Part shown: positions 31,235 through 42,741 of the stretch, piece by piece
Numbering within the stretch: the first letter of the stretch is position 1
Layout of the letters: each line of letters begins with the position of its first letter
Assembly (NCBI GenBank): GCA_947683625.1
Contig: CANTUR010000925.1
Coordinates: forward strand, 372,001-436,000
Direction of reading: 5' to 3'
Source of the DNA: Mallotus nudiflorus
Lineage: Eukaryota > Streptophyta > Magnoliopsida > Malpighiales > Euphorbiaceae
Length of the DNA: 64,000 bases
Made by a program: the position numbers and the translations under genes
The notes under the pieces: generated by a model
Seen by the model: only the letters and a program-made list of their open reading frames with translations
What the model was told of the DNA's origin: nothing
Database searches by the model: none

Positions 31235-32126
31235 CAATAGTATTGATAATAACTTTAATAATTTAAAATAATAAAACTTTCAAATAAATTATTTTATGTA
31301 AGAAAATATTGAACGTAAATTAACAAATATTATTCATAAATAATGATAATATATAAATAATATTTAAAATATTATTAACACTATAAATTTTTAAATAATT
31401 TTTTATAATTTAAAATATCGGGTCGTTACACACTCCCACAAAGTTCTACAAAAAATAAAAGATCTCAAAAAGATCTTTTAGCTGATGTAGTGATGGAGAT
31501 AGCTCATTCTTTTAAAGAATATTTGGCAAATAAAAAAAGTTTTGAAAGACCACAACCTACTTGAGAAGAAATTCATGCAATAGTCTCATAAATTCATGGA
31601 CTTTGTAGAGTAGAATTTTTTTCAGCGGTTCAAAAACTAATGAAAGACAATCTTGAGGAATTTTATTTGCTCAAATCTTTACCTGATGATGAAAAAAAGG
31701 ATTGGATCCAATTTTTAATGGAGAGTGATAGTAGTTAGGATTTATTCATGGATGTTGCTTTTACATATTGTTGAATTGTTATTTACATTTGTTTTTCTTT
31801 TTGTTGGTCTTTTATAAGTTTGAATTTCTAATTTGACTTTATCATATTGTCTACTTTTTGTTAAGAACAATTATAATATTAATTTAGTTTGATATATTTT
31901 TAGAGTTTTTTTTACTTTCACATTTTGATTATTTAATAATTGAAAAAAATAAAATAATTAAATTTATAAATAAATTTAGTTTCAAATCCAAATATAATAA
32001 TCAAATAGTAATCCAAACAATGAATTTGAGATTTCAAATTCTTTGCACTATCCAAATGAGAGATTTTAAAATGAATGAATTTGAAATCCAAAATCCAAAT
32101 TCAAATCCATGCATCCATACGCATCC

Positions 32127-32642
32127 TAAATTCTAATAAAGTCAATTCATTTATGCTAGATTCACTATAATAATAAAAGTTTCTTAATAACTAATTTAAT
32201 ATTTTGACATATATTACGGCATGAGTACTTATAATTATTTTAAAATCTTATAATGAAATCATTCTTATATTTTTTTATTCGCATGTAAATAATTTATATA
32301 TCATCAAACTGGAAAATAATTAAACTTTATATATTATATCAACACTAGCTTGCAATAGTATTTAATCACAAAATAAAAAGTAAGTTCTATGTAGAAAAAA
32401 GTTTTACATATTTTTATCATAAAAATGATGAATAACAATTTAGATTGAAAGAAGATTTAATTTTTATTACTATTTAATTTTTTAAAATATTGATATCACA
32501 AAGTATGGTTTAAAAATACCAAAACAAATTGAGTTGACAAACATTTAAATTATTATTATTATTAAAATTAAGGCTAAACGTTCTTATTATTCTTATTTGT
32601 TAATAATGAAATAAAAATAGGGAAAGTCTAAGATTTTTTTAA
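32127..32642. repeat. Resumption of the SAM50-intergenic duplication
   Basis: After the PIF element the sequence again follows the 9.54-9.73 kb intergenic DNA (about 32150-32380). Towards 32580-32642 it resembles 55250-55330, just upstream of the BMF3-like gene (shared tract around AATAATGAAATAAAAATAG). No gene. Confidence 0.6.
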
Positions 32643-32849
32643 GGGAAAAGGTGCATTTTTGTCCTGAACGTTTTCACTCAAACTCTAATAAGCCCTCATC
32701 TTTTTTTTTTGTACAAAAAAATACAATATTTTTTAAAACCAACTATTTAAGCCCCATACTAACAAAGACCGTTAGTTTTAATGACATGGTAACGGCGGGT
32801 CCCATTAAATAAAGAAAATTTTGTTTTATTATTTTATTTTCTTCTTATT

Positions 32850-33250
32850 TGAAGCAAGTGGGGCCCGATGGAGGTGGCGATGGCGGCGGTGTTCTTTGAT
32901 CTAAGGATTATTGTTGATGAGGTGGCGATGGCGACAGTGGTCGAGGATGATGACGATGGGCAAAAGCAAAAAAAAAGAAAAAACTGTCTATGCTGTCCGG
33001 CAACGTTGTCTGGTTTGTCTTGACGGTTTGTTACAGTCTGGTCTCGTATCGAGTGGCGTGACAATGTTGGCAAAGTGCAGCATTGGGAGTTTCAAACTTT
33101 TTATCAGATAGTTTCTTTCAGTGGATTCAAGCTTTCTTTGAGAATCGTTCGACTGAGGACTGCTATTTTGGAGTCCTTAGATAGCACTTTTTTTTTTTTT
33201 TTTTTAAACTTTAGATAACACCAATTGAAACATAAACAAGCTATCACAAA
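32850..33250. other. GC-richer, unidentified interior of the MULE
   Basis: Repeated GGCGATGGCG tracts give higher GC than the surroundings. Short frames on both strands have no recognisable motif. Possibly a second captured gene fragment; no assignment is made. Confidence 0.35.
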
Positions 33251-33252
33251 TT

Positions 33253-33978
33253 TTAATGAGCAGTGGCAGAGTACGTCTTCAGATTATAAGGAATGATTAC
33301 TTGCATTTTGCTGCAAATTAGTTGCAGATAATCAAGCAGAATCACATCCAAAGCCAGACATTTAAAGAAGACTGCTAAAAAGATAGAGCTTCCTATGATT
33401 GAAACATTGGCAATTTCATGAGGTGATGTAGCCATTATTAGGCACATGTAAGCTCCAGTTGTTGAAAATAACACACTTATTATCCAAGGCTTGACAGGTA
33501 GTTCATATGTGAGGATGGTAATCAGTGCCAGCGATGTAAAAAAGGTAATTGAATTAAACAAGATGAACAGATGGTTGGTTTCTGAACCTTATTTCTTAAC
33601 TGAGAAGGCATTGTTGTAGGGAGCTATTAACGCAACATGGAAAGTCATTGTAGCTAACAGAGTTGCTATAAGTAATAACCCATGATACTTCATGGTTAAG
33701 ATTTCAGACCTTTTGGCCTGTTGCAATAATGGCTTATGGTGCCATTGCTTTCCTAGTTTAGTATGCACTTCATGGTTGCTACTACCAGGCTTCAGTTCAA
33801 CTATATCTCTGCCTTTTAAGGCTCCTGCTCGTCAAAGAATTTTTTCAATTTCCATATCAATATTTTCTTCTTCTGAAGGGACAATTGAGATGTCCAAAGC
33901 TGTGAAACCATCGTTGTTCTTTGCATTTATTTCAACCATAGCACTGCCAGTGTGGCTTTCTTTCAGTACTATTAAAGT
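33253..33978 (-). pseudogene. Ankyrin-repeat/PGG-domain protein fragment
   Basis: From an acceptor-like GATGCAG just upstream, the minus strand encodes the last ankyrin-repeat part (NAKNNDGFTALDI), a linker, then a membrane region resembling the PGG domain (YHGLLLIATLLATMTF, then LFNSITFFTSLALI and further hydrophobic segments), ending at 33253. Two in-frame stops break it: one after DMEIEKIL near 33832, and one in the membrane region (after AFSVKK, near 33585). The family (BDA1/ACD6-like plant ankyrin proteins) acts at membranes in defence signalling; this copy has only the C-terminal end. It lies within Mutator-like terminal repeats, so capture by the transposon is the simplest explanation. 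Confidence 0.75.
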
Positions 33979-34771
33979 CTGCATCATTATAAAACATAGA
34001 AGAAAGATGCCACGGTGTGTGATAAGATTTGTAATAAAATTAAAAGAAAGAGAAATAAATAAAACTAAAATGGAACAAAGCATAACATGATTTTGCATGT
34101 TACCTGGAGTTGTTTCATGGAGGCGAGCACAGAGAGGAAGAAGGATGGCAGCAGTGATAGGAGTAGGCTTGGCATGAGTGGTAGCGAGCGTAGTGTTGAA
34201 TAAGGGGTATAGTTGGTGATGATGGATTTCGGCGAAGAGTTGGTGGGAGTCAGAAAAAGCTCCAGGTTTGGCATTCATGTTAAGAAGTGATTTGGAGAGA
34301 TAAGAGTTGGCTGTGGGACCTATTTTCCATATCATATTCAACTTAACAAAAGTTAACTCCTTCATCAGTCCACGTTAAGAGAGGGGCATGAAAAGATGAT
34401 TCGTGTAAAAATCATTTGTATTGAGCCAAAAAAAAAAAAAGGATGAGGGCTTACTAGAGGTTTGGTGAAAACGTTAGGGGCCAATAGGGCTGAGCAGAAA
34501 CTGACCATGCCCAAATTTTTGAATTGATCCGAACCAAAATTTAGGCACGGTTCAGTTTCTGAAATTGACTAAAGGACAGATCAGCTTAAAGGTTTGGTTT
34601 AAATCAATTTCCAGATATTGATTCAGGGGGACATAATGTTTAACCAAACCGACCTGAGTTTTCGATATTCCCTTAATATTAGGTGATGTCATTTTGAGTA
34701 GGAGGGACTATAAAAAAAAAAAACCTTACCATCCTTTTATTTCCTTCACATCTATCCTTAAACAGCCACCA

Positions 34772-34805
34772 TCTCTCCTCTCCTCTCCTCTCCTCTCCTC
34801 TCCTC
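34772..34805 (+). repeat. (TCTCC)n microsatellite
   Basis: Pentanucleotide run of about six units in the hAT 5' region. Confidence 0.9.
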
Positions 34806-36154
34806 TTTGTCTCTAACCCTCCTTTGACCCTAACCTAATCATTTATCTTCTCACCTTAGTCCTCACTAACAAACCCTCTCTATAATTGTAACCCTAATCA
34901 CTCGTCTCTGATTTTGATCTCTTGACGTAATCATTTCGATTACTTCCAGTCTCTTTTCATTAACTCAAACATAAAACAAACAAACACATTATATTCAACA
35001 TTTCATATCTATTTGTGTTGGTAATTTCTTGGTTCTGTGTTTGTTTCTCTAATGATTAACATGATTTCGTTAATTTTGAGCCATTTGGTGGAAGCGTTAT
35101 GGTTTACCCTAAACAATTCATAAGGGTTTTACTCTTTTATCTTTTTATTTACGTGGAAATTGGAATTTTTTTTATAGATTTGGTTTATATTTGTATTTTT
35201 AATGTACATGCAAAATCAATTTTTTTTAAAGATTTGATATTTAAAAAGTTTGATATGGTTTATTTTATAGTGACTATTTATTCTTATCTTCTATTTTTTA
35301 TTTGTGCATTAATTTTTTTTAGTGATTGTTTCATTTTTTCTTCGATGTTTAGTGATTTCTTCTTCTTTTTTATGTGTTTCATTTTTTAAAGATCTGTAAT
35401 CTTTATTAATTTTTACTTATTATTTATCAAGGAATTTTTAATATAATATTTGATTGTTATCTGTGCATTCATTTTTATAGATCTAATATTTATTTAGTTT
35501 TTTTTATCGATTAGCCTTTTTATTCCTTTTGTTAGTTGATCTAAAATTTTTTTATAAAAAATAAGATGCATGCACGTAAACGAACATGATATACACTTTT
35601 TTTTGTATGGATCTATGATAAATCAACTCTAATATGGACTTTGGTTTAAATGATCTATGTTTGTGACTATTTGTGTGTTTCTATGTATGTTTTACTTTGC
35701 TTGTGGGTATGTTTCAATGGAAAATTGGTTTTATGCGAGATATTGGTTCTTATTTTCTTTGATCAGTTATAAAAAGTAGTTTTTTTTTTCAATAATTTGC
35801 TTAAATAAGACTTATGTATGTTATGTTCTATGTGACTGTGTCTGTAGTGTAAAGGGATTTTAAATGGTGGAAGCTTAAATCTTTGAGTTATAACTCTGAA
35901 AAGGGTGGAAGCTGAAAGTGAAAACTTGAAGCTATTAAGTTATAACTTAATAAAAGAAAAGGGTGGGAGCAGATTATTCCTACTCAGTTCTATTTATTGG
36001 ATAATTGATACACATAGTCTGCTACATATTAAAGGTATATTTTTCATATCAGTTGAGTTTCTTATATTTTATTTGTTTAATTTTATGACATTCATTTTGT
36101 TGGAACTTTTTAATACCTTTTATTTGGGCATCTTTTATTTTCTAAATGCAATAG

Positions 36155-38186
36155 ATGGAAACAACCAATGGCAGTAATAATGCCACTAGTGTCCCTAAAA
36201 GCTCTACCAGTGCTGAGGCTAATAAGGTGGAAGCAACTCCTGCTGTAACTGTCCAGCAGACTCAGGTTGAAGTTCCTAAAAAAAAAAGAAAAGAGACTGA
36301 ACCTAATCTGCTTTGTGGCAGTTTTTAAGAGACTAAAATATAAGCATGGTGTAGTTCAACAGGGTAAGTGCCTTTACTATAGTGCCCAATTTTATGCTCA
36401 TTTAAAAAAGCATAGTACATCTTTCTTAAAAAATCATGTGTTGCATTACATGAAAATACCATATAATTTGAATACTAGGTAGGCACTGTGAACCCTGAAA
36501 GTTGCTAGTAATTTGGAGGAAGCTCCTTTAGATAATGAAAATACCAACCAATGTGGTGTCATTGGCACATGAAAATTTAATATGGCTTCAATTAGAATTG
36601 CACTTGCACAAATAGTTATAGTTGATGAACTTCCATTTAGATTTATAGAAGGATCTGATTTCAAAAATTTTATACATGCTTCCTACCCTAGATTTAAGAT
36701 TCCTTCTAGGTGGACTATGTCTTGAGATTGTTATAATATGTATGTATCTGAGAGAGTAAAGCTGAAAACTTTTATTAAGTTTGAACGTTAAAGAATCAGC
36801 ATTACTACTGATTCTTGGACATCAAACCAAAGAATAAACTACATGTGTGTGATAGCTCATTTTGTTGATAAGGGGTGAAATTTGCATAAAAAAATTATTT
36901 CATTTATGCCTGTAACATGTTATAGGGGGGACATATAACAAAGGCCTTAGAAAATTGTTTGCTAGATTGGGGAATTAAATTTGTGTTTTGCATTACTATT
37001 GACAATGCATCATCAAATGACACAGCTGTAGATATTTAAAAAAGAAATTATACAATTGGGGTGCATCTTTTATTAGGTTAAGGTTTTTGCATATGAGATG
37101 CATAACACATGTCTTAAATTTGATAGGTAATGATATGTTGAAGGAGTCATCTATTAGTGTTAAGAAAGTAAGAGAGGTAGTGAGATACATGAGAAATTCT
37201 CCATAAAGGTTGAGAAAATTTAAGGAAATATCTTATCTAATTGGCATTGAATGCAAAAATTCATTGAGTCTTGATGTGCCAACAAAGTGGAATTGTACCT
37301 ATAATATGTTGAAGATAACTTGTTGCTATGAAAAAGCTTTTAAAAAATATGAGGAGACTCAAAGCTCCTTTAAATCAGACTTGGGTGATGATTTCCAGAC
37401 TTTATTGACTAGGAGCATGTCTCTCAACTAGTTAAGATGTTAATAATTTTTTATGATCCAACTATTAGAATTTCTGGATCAAAACATGTTACTGCTAATT
37501 CTTTTTTATCTGGAATTTCTTTCATCTGACATTTTTGTTATACATATGGGGATGAACATGAAATAGAAATTTCACAAATATTGGGGGGAGCCTGAAAAAA
37601 TGAATTCTATTATTTTTATAACAACAATTTTGGAACCTCGATAAGATTGAGTTTATTCAGTTCTTAATCACTCAAATATATGGTGGAAAGTTGCGAAATA
37701 GTTTGTTTACCAATTACAGTCTGATATATCTATTTTATTTGATGATTATGTGAGCATGTATAGTGCTTCTTATGCTTATGAATCAACTGCAAGTCAGTCA
37801 ATCTAACTTGAATCTCAACCTGATAGTGAAGCTCATGGCAAACTAATGTCATTGACTAAACCAAGATTTAAAAAGCACAAGTAAGTTTTGGATTTGGTGG
37901 TAGAAAAAAAATAGATCTTAATGTTTATTTGGGTGAGGCAATGGTGGAAGATAAAGGCCTATTTGTTATCCTTCATTGGTGGAAGCTTAATGTAGAGAGG
38001 TTTCTAATACTCTCTCATATGACCAGGGATTTATTAGTTATGCTTGTTTCAACTATTGCATCTGAGTCTGCCTTCAGCACCAGTGGTCGTGAACTTGATG
38101 CTTTCAGGAATTCTCTAACTCCAAAAATAGTTGAGGCTCTTCCTATAATCAGCCAGTGTCAATTAAGGAAAATGTTAATGAATTAG
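36155..38186 (+). pseudogene. hAT transposase remnant (BED finger and hAT C-terminal domain)
   Basis: Starts at an ATG after an acceptor-like AATGCAATAG. There is a low-complexity N-terminus with a basic KKKRK stretch, then a degraded BED zinc-finger region (HGVVQQGKCLYYSAQFYAHLKKH), in which the second Cys of the usual C-x2-C pair is Tyr. Next come RNase-H-like fold fragments (FRFIEGSDFKNF, RISITTDSWTS with a catalytic-type Asp, SLDVPTKWNCTYNML), and finally the C-terminal dimerisation block near 38050-38150 (ASESAFSTSGRELDAFRNS). Many stops and frameshifts break the frame. The gene would have driven transposition of the surrounding element. Confidence 0.85.
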
Positions 38187-39604
38187 AGAATTTTGAAAAT
38201 GGTTATGTTCTTATTTACATACTTAAGTTATTTTATTATTTTCTCATAACATCCAAAGCTTTCACCATCTAATATGTGTCTTTTCTTTTTTTCAAATTTG
38301 GAATAAGTTGGCAATGGCCCTTTTTTGCCACAAACTCAGTAAATGAGCTATATTGAGTTTATTCATTGATTATTTGCTACATGCTTAATTCTTTGTTGCT
38401 TGCTGAATTCTTTGCTGCCTGATTGTGCTTTATTGATATGTTGAGAATCACTCACTTGTTGATCCACTTTTGGTTTAGTTTGACTTAGATATGACCAACC
38501 TGAAGTGCCTTCTAGGTGCATGTGTTGTTGTTGCACTAAGTTCTTAGGCAATGATGAAGCTTCCACCCTAATATATTAAGACTTAACAAAATGCTTGCTT
38601 AAGTTTCTTTGATATTTTTTAAGTGCCAGAAATATGGCCGCATTTTTTATGTGATTTAACTATTGGTATCCTAAGCCTCTTATTTGATTTTGATGTTTGT
38701 TTTTTTACAGTGATGAGTCTTCCACCCTATTACAATTTGAATTGCTATTAGACTAATTGTTAATTTTTTAGGTGGCTATTAACAAATGGTTTAAACTATC
38801 TGGTTATTGCTGCTAAAAATTTTCTTGTATTTTAATAGGATTTGAAATCATTAGCATCTTAAGCCACTTTTATTACATAACTTAGGTTATTTTTAATGAT
38901 ATTATGGTTTATACTTTGTTAATTATTTGTGCAGGTAAATATATGTGTTGCTGTAGTTTGGTTTATTTTCGGTATCTGCTGCAATATTTTAGTGGAAAGC
39001 TCTTGAGCCATCTGCTATTTTTTTGTATAGGCACTATACAGGTTGTAATTACAATTTTTTTTATAGACCAATTCATATTTTATTTTGTAATATGTAGTGT
39101 TTAGGACAAACTATTATAAGTCCTAATTTTTTTGGACATCTAGACTGATGTGTAAATTGAATTAGTTGTTATGTTGATAGATAGCAATAAAAGGCTGCTA
39201 TGTTGATAAATAGCAGCAAATTGCATATACTACTATCTAGATAGATAGCAGTATATATAAATTGAATTGGCAGATAGATAACAACAAAAGACATTTTTTT
39301 TGTATTAAAAATAATATGTAATTTGGGCTTGGCCCATAATTGGTTAGTAAAAATGAATGTGGATTTTTTTTTTATTAATTATGTCAATAAGCTTAAAGCC
39401 CAACCCAATTGAGCCCAATCCGATGAATCAAACTGACCTTAATTAAATTTTTGACAACTGACCTTTTCAATTTAGGCATATACATCAGTTCGGTTCAGCT
39501 CAGTAATGTCCTTTCGGCATAACCAATCAGTTCACTATTTTCTTCAACTAAACTACCTAACCCAATCAATGCTTAGCCCTAGGGACCAAAATGAACCTTT
39601 TCCC

Positions 39605-40640
39605 TTTTTTTTAACACTTTGTGTGTTTGAATTTGGGTTAAAGAAAGTTAATTGTTACTCCTGTAATGCATTAACCACTTTTACCCTTATTTGGTAACTT
39701 CAAAATATGCACCCTTAACTATTAACCCCCTTAACAGTTAAGTTCATTTTAATATATTTCTATTAACCTAGGTTGGAGTAGGTTAAAGGCCTGTAAAAAA
39801 AAACTCTTCTTTCTTAAAAAATAAGAACATATCATTTTTTTATTATTTCATCATATATCTTGTAAATTGTTCCTTTTTTTTTATTTTTTTTATATTAACA
39901 AGCTACAAATAATATATATATATATATCAATTTAAGATTTTTTAATGATAATTTCATTATTTTTAAAATTAATTTTTATATCTTATAAAAACTCAATAAT
40001 TTATTTATTTACTTTTATTATTTTATATTAATTGTACAAAAAAAATTTTAAAATAATTTTATATTAACAACTTATTCATTATGTTTGTTTATAAAAAAAA
40101 GTTAACCATTTAATTATTACACTTCTAATTATTATTCCTATAACAGTTACGCAACCTAAGCTTAAGCGCTCCTAGACACAAAATTCAAAAAGAGAAAAGC
40201 CGCTTCTACTTATTTTTTCTTAGTTTTTACGATGTCTTTCGCTAGGTTAATGATAAAGTCATTTGTGGTGGTTTTTACTTGTGACTAGATTTATCCTATT
40301 AAGTTAGTGGATCTTGACTATACAATGATGTACTAAAAAAATGAACTTGGATTTTGGTTTCTTAATCCCATCACACAAGAGAATTATTAACCATTAGCAA
40401 TTTTTATAGTATTTCATCCCTTACATTCATTTCATTATTGTACTTTGAGTTGTATATTTTTGCTGCTTTACTTTGTCTTTCGTTACTCTTCAAAAAATAA
40501 AATACGAAACAAAAAAAAAGACTCTAAATGCATCTTTCCTACTTTTTCATCTCTACCGGTTAGTCACTGGGATTCTTACCCTTTCATCTAGATGAGAAGA
40601 GGAAGAAGAAGAAAGATAAACCCTTAAGCTACTAAGAGCT
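39605..40640. other. Noncoding DNA upstream of SKP1 copy C
   Basis: AT-rich. From about 40140 it resembles the sequence upstream of the BMF3-like gene (AAGCTTAAGCGC tract, compare 55330-55345). From about 40440 it resembles the SKP1-A 5' flank, including the pyrimidine-rich and GAAGAAGAA leader. No gene. Confidence 0.5.
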
Positions 40641-41037
40641 ATATTCAATGGAAAATGTGAGGAAAATCACTTTAGACTCAGAGGGTGAGACTTTTTAGGT
40701 GGACAAAGCGGTGGTGCATAAATTTCAGATCATCCCGCATATGAATGATGATGATTCTCTTAGTAATGGAATCGCTCTACCTAATGTTCCCAACAAGACC
40801 CTCTCTAAGATAATCGAATATTGTGAGAAGCACATTCAAACTCCTAACTCTGACAATCACTCTTCTTCTATTGACAATGAGCTCAAATCTTGGGATGTTG
40901 AGTTTGTTAAAGTTAATCTGACTACTCTATTTAATCTCATCTTGGTTTGTTTCTCTGCATTTTGTTTTGATAGATTTATTGCATCTGTGACTGGGTTTTT
41001 GGTTGATTTGATTTAATTTTGTGTTTACTTGATTCTC

Positions 41038-41040
<3 letters not shown>

Positions 41041-41098
<58 letters not shown>
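41041..41098. repeat. (ATT)n microsatellite, left flank of the viral insert
   Basis: Nearly pure ATT run directly abutting the viral sequence at 41099; counterpart at 52246-52292. Confidence 0.95.
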
Positions 41099-41100
<2 letters not shown>

Positions 41101-41562
41101 GGATGCATGCATGGAAGACAGACAAACTGTCAAATGATAGACAAACTATAAAAAATTCACAGCATAAATTAAAAATTCACAGAACAAAATTAAAATAACT
41201 GTGAATAATTAAAATAATCCATACAATCATTTAAACCATGGATCAAAAAATAGAGAAAGAGTAAGAGAACTTACAGAGAGATAGTTTCCTACTCGCAAGT
41301 ATTATAAAAACTTATAGTAATTTTATTCATGGAATTTTTTCTATCTTCCAATCTCTACATTACAAACATATATATAGAAGGCTATGTCTAAAATATCTAA
41401 GTTTCTACACGATTCTACACTAATTAATTTTGACACATGGCTTGGCTATTAATCCTAATTTTCTACACCTAAATTAGGCTTTTTGACTATTATTTTTTAG
41501 GTCTAACACTTGGCACTACACTTGTCTAATTTTTACATTCTCACTTATCTAATATCTTTTTT
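41099..41562 (-). repeat. Viral terminal redundancy, left copy (promoter/leader)
   Basis: Direct repeat of 48769-49257. It includes the TATATATA box (about 41368-41377) and AATAAA (41322-41327) on the minus strand. It ends at the host microsatellite just before the position where the primer-binding site begins in the right copy. Confidence 0.85.
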
Positions 41563-41565
41563 TTT

Positions 41566-42680
41566 TACAAAGGCAATACTAATTTTTTGATAGCTATGTC
41601 TGCTACTGGCATATTCTTTTTACAAAAAGTACAATAATATTTTTCTTCTGACATTATCAGTCTACAGTATTGTCTACATGCTTCGTCCAATGCCATGACT
41701 TTTCCTTCATAAAAGATCTATACCATGCTTCTATCTTCTTTGGCCTATTCATCCGTTCATGACTGTTTTTTTAGTAGATAAGATTTCTACTGTCAAAGTA
41801 GTACTCCCAATGGCTGGATTCTATGGCCATTTTAGTTCTTCATAGATTACTTTCATACTAATGACTTTGATAAAAGGTATACTATTCTAAAGTTCGTCCT
41901 CTGTGATTTTTTTAATTTGTTCTTCCATCACCAAGGGTTCTTGGGTCGTTCCGAATTTTAGTACTGTCATTAGTTAACACCAGGACTGATCCTTTCCAAA
42001 TTTTGGAATTGTCTGATAAAATCTCATATATATCTATTTTTTTTTACTAAATTCTGGAACTTTTTTACACTGTTGTATACATATTGGTAATTGACTAAGT
42101 TCTTCCTGACTAAGACTTGGATCAATACAATGAAAAAGTCCATAATCATAAAAATTTCATACTGTATTTGGGTTTACAGTTTGATAAATAGTGACTTTGT
42201 TAAAAATTTTCCAACATACTAAATTCATCCAAGGAATATTGGATTTTGGTTTTGAAATATATTTGATCAAAGTATAGAAGTTTTTGAAATAATTATTTCT
42301 ATAGCAAGTGACTGTTATAAACGAATCACTCTTTGATTCTTCTTTAACTTTTTCTAAGTAACTTGGTCTAATACTATACTGAGAAATTCTTTTTCTAATT
42401 CTTTTTCTTTAGATGTAATATTTTCTTCTAATTTAGATTTACCTCTTTCTTCTTCTTTGGATCTGTTTTCTTCCTTCTCCTGCTTTGTACCATTGTCTGC
42501 TATTATGGTGAAATCTTCTTCAAAATCATATTTTCTATAAGTTAGTTTTGATACAAGCAACTTCAGCTTTTCGTTCTCTGACAGTAATTGGTTCAACTGT
42601 TGTTCTAATGCTAGATGTTTATCAAGAAACTGGTCCATCTGAAACAATATTATTATTAGTTCTATATAAGAAATCATCAA
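41566..42680 (-). pseudogene. Viral 3' reading frame, coiled-coil protein, broken
   Basis: The open part (42354-42680) encodes about 108 residues: a heptad-like Leu pattern (QQLNQLLSENEKLKLL) then Glu/Lys-rich sequence. The frame stops at 42354, but coding-like sequence with conserved-looking Trp, Pro and Cys-x2-Cys patterns continues in shifted frames to about 41590. It lies where caulimovirids carry a last frame, such as a transactivator or aphid-factor type gene. I did not recognise the family. Confidence 0.5.
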
Positions 42681-42741
42681 GGAAATTCTTTTAACCTTCT
42701 ATATATTTAGTACTATAAGCTTAATCAGATAAATAAGATTG

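Larger units (their letters stand above)
34485..39581 (+). mobile_element. hAT transposon, inactive
   Basis: Inverted ends TAGGGCTGAGCA (34485-34496) and TGCTTAGCCCTA (39570-39581). The 8-bp target duplication GGGGCCAA (34477-34484) / GGGACCAA (39582-39589) has one mismatch. Length is 5,097 bp. It carries a decayed hAT transposase at 36155-38186 and landed inside the right terminal repeat of the Mutator-like element. Subterminal regions contain many AACCGAAC/CAGTTCGGTT-type motifs. Confidence 0.85.
32643..39604. mobile_element. Mutator-like element carrying host gene sequence (Pack-MULE-like)
   Basis: Inverted terminal repeats: left 32643-32710 begins GGGAAAAGGTGCATTTT; the complement of the right end begins GGGAAAAGGTTCATTTT. 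They share the GAACG/TAACG-TTTTCAC and TAAGCCCTCATC tracts, and loosely similar sequence continues for over 100 bp. Flanks are TTTTTTTAA (32634-32642) and TTTTTTTTAA (39605-39614), fitting the 9-bp MULE duplication, though low in complexity. Without the hAT insertion it is about 1.86 kb. No MULE transposase is present; the interior holds ankyrin/PGG gene sequence. Confidence 0.65.

Noticed and set aside
33832..34365. 177-residue minus-strand frame as one protein
   Set aside because: Only its last part (from about 33978 down) has ankyrin features; the upstream part reads through intron-like DNA and a transposon terminal region.
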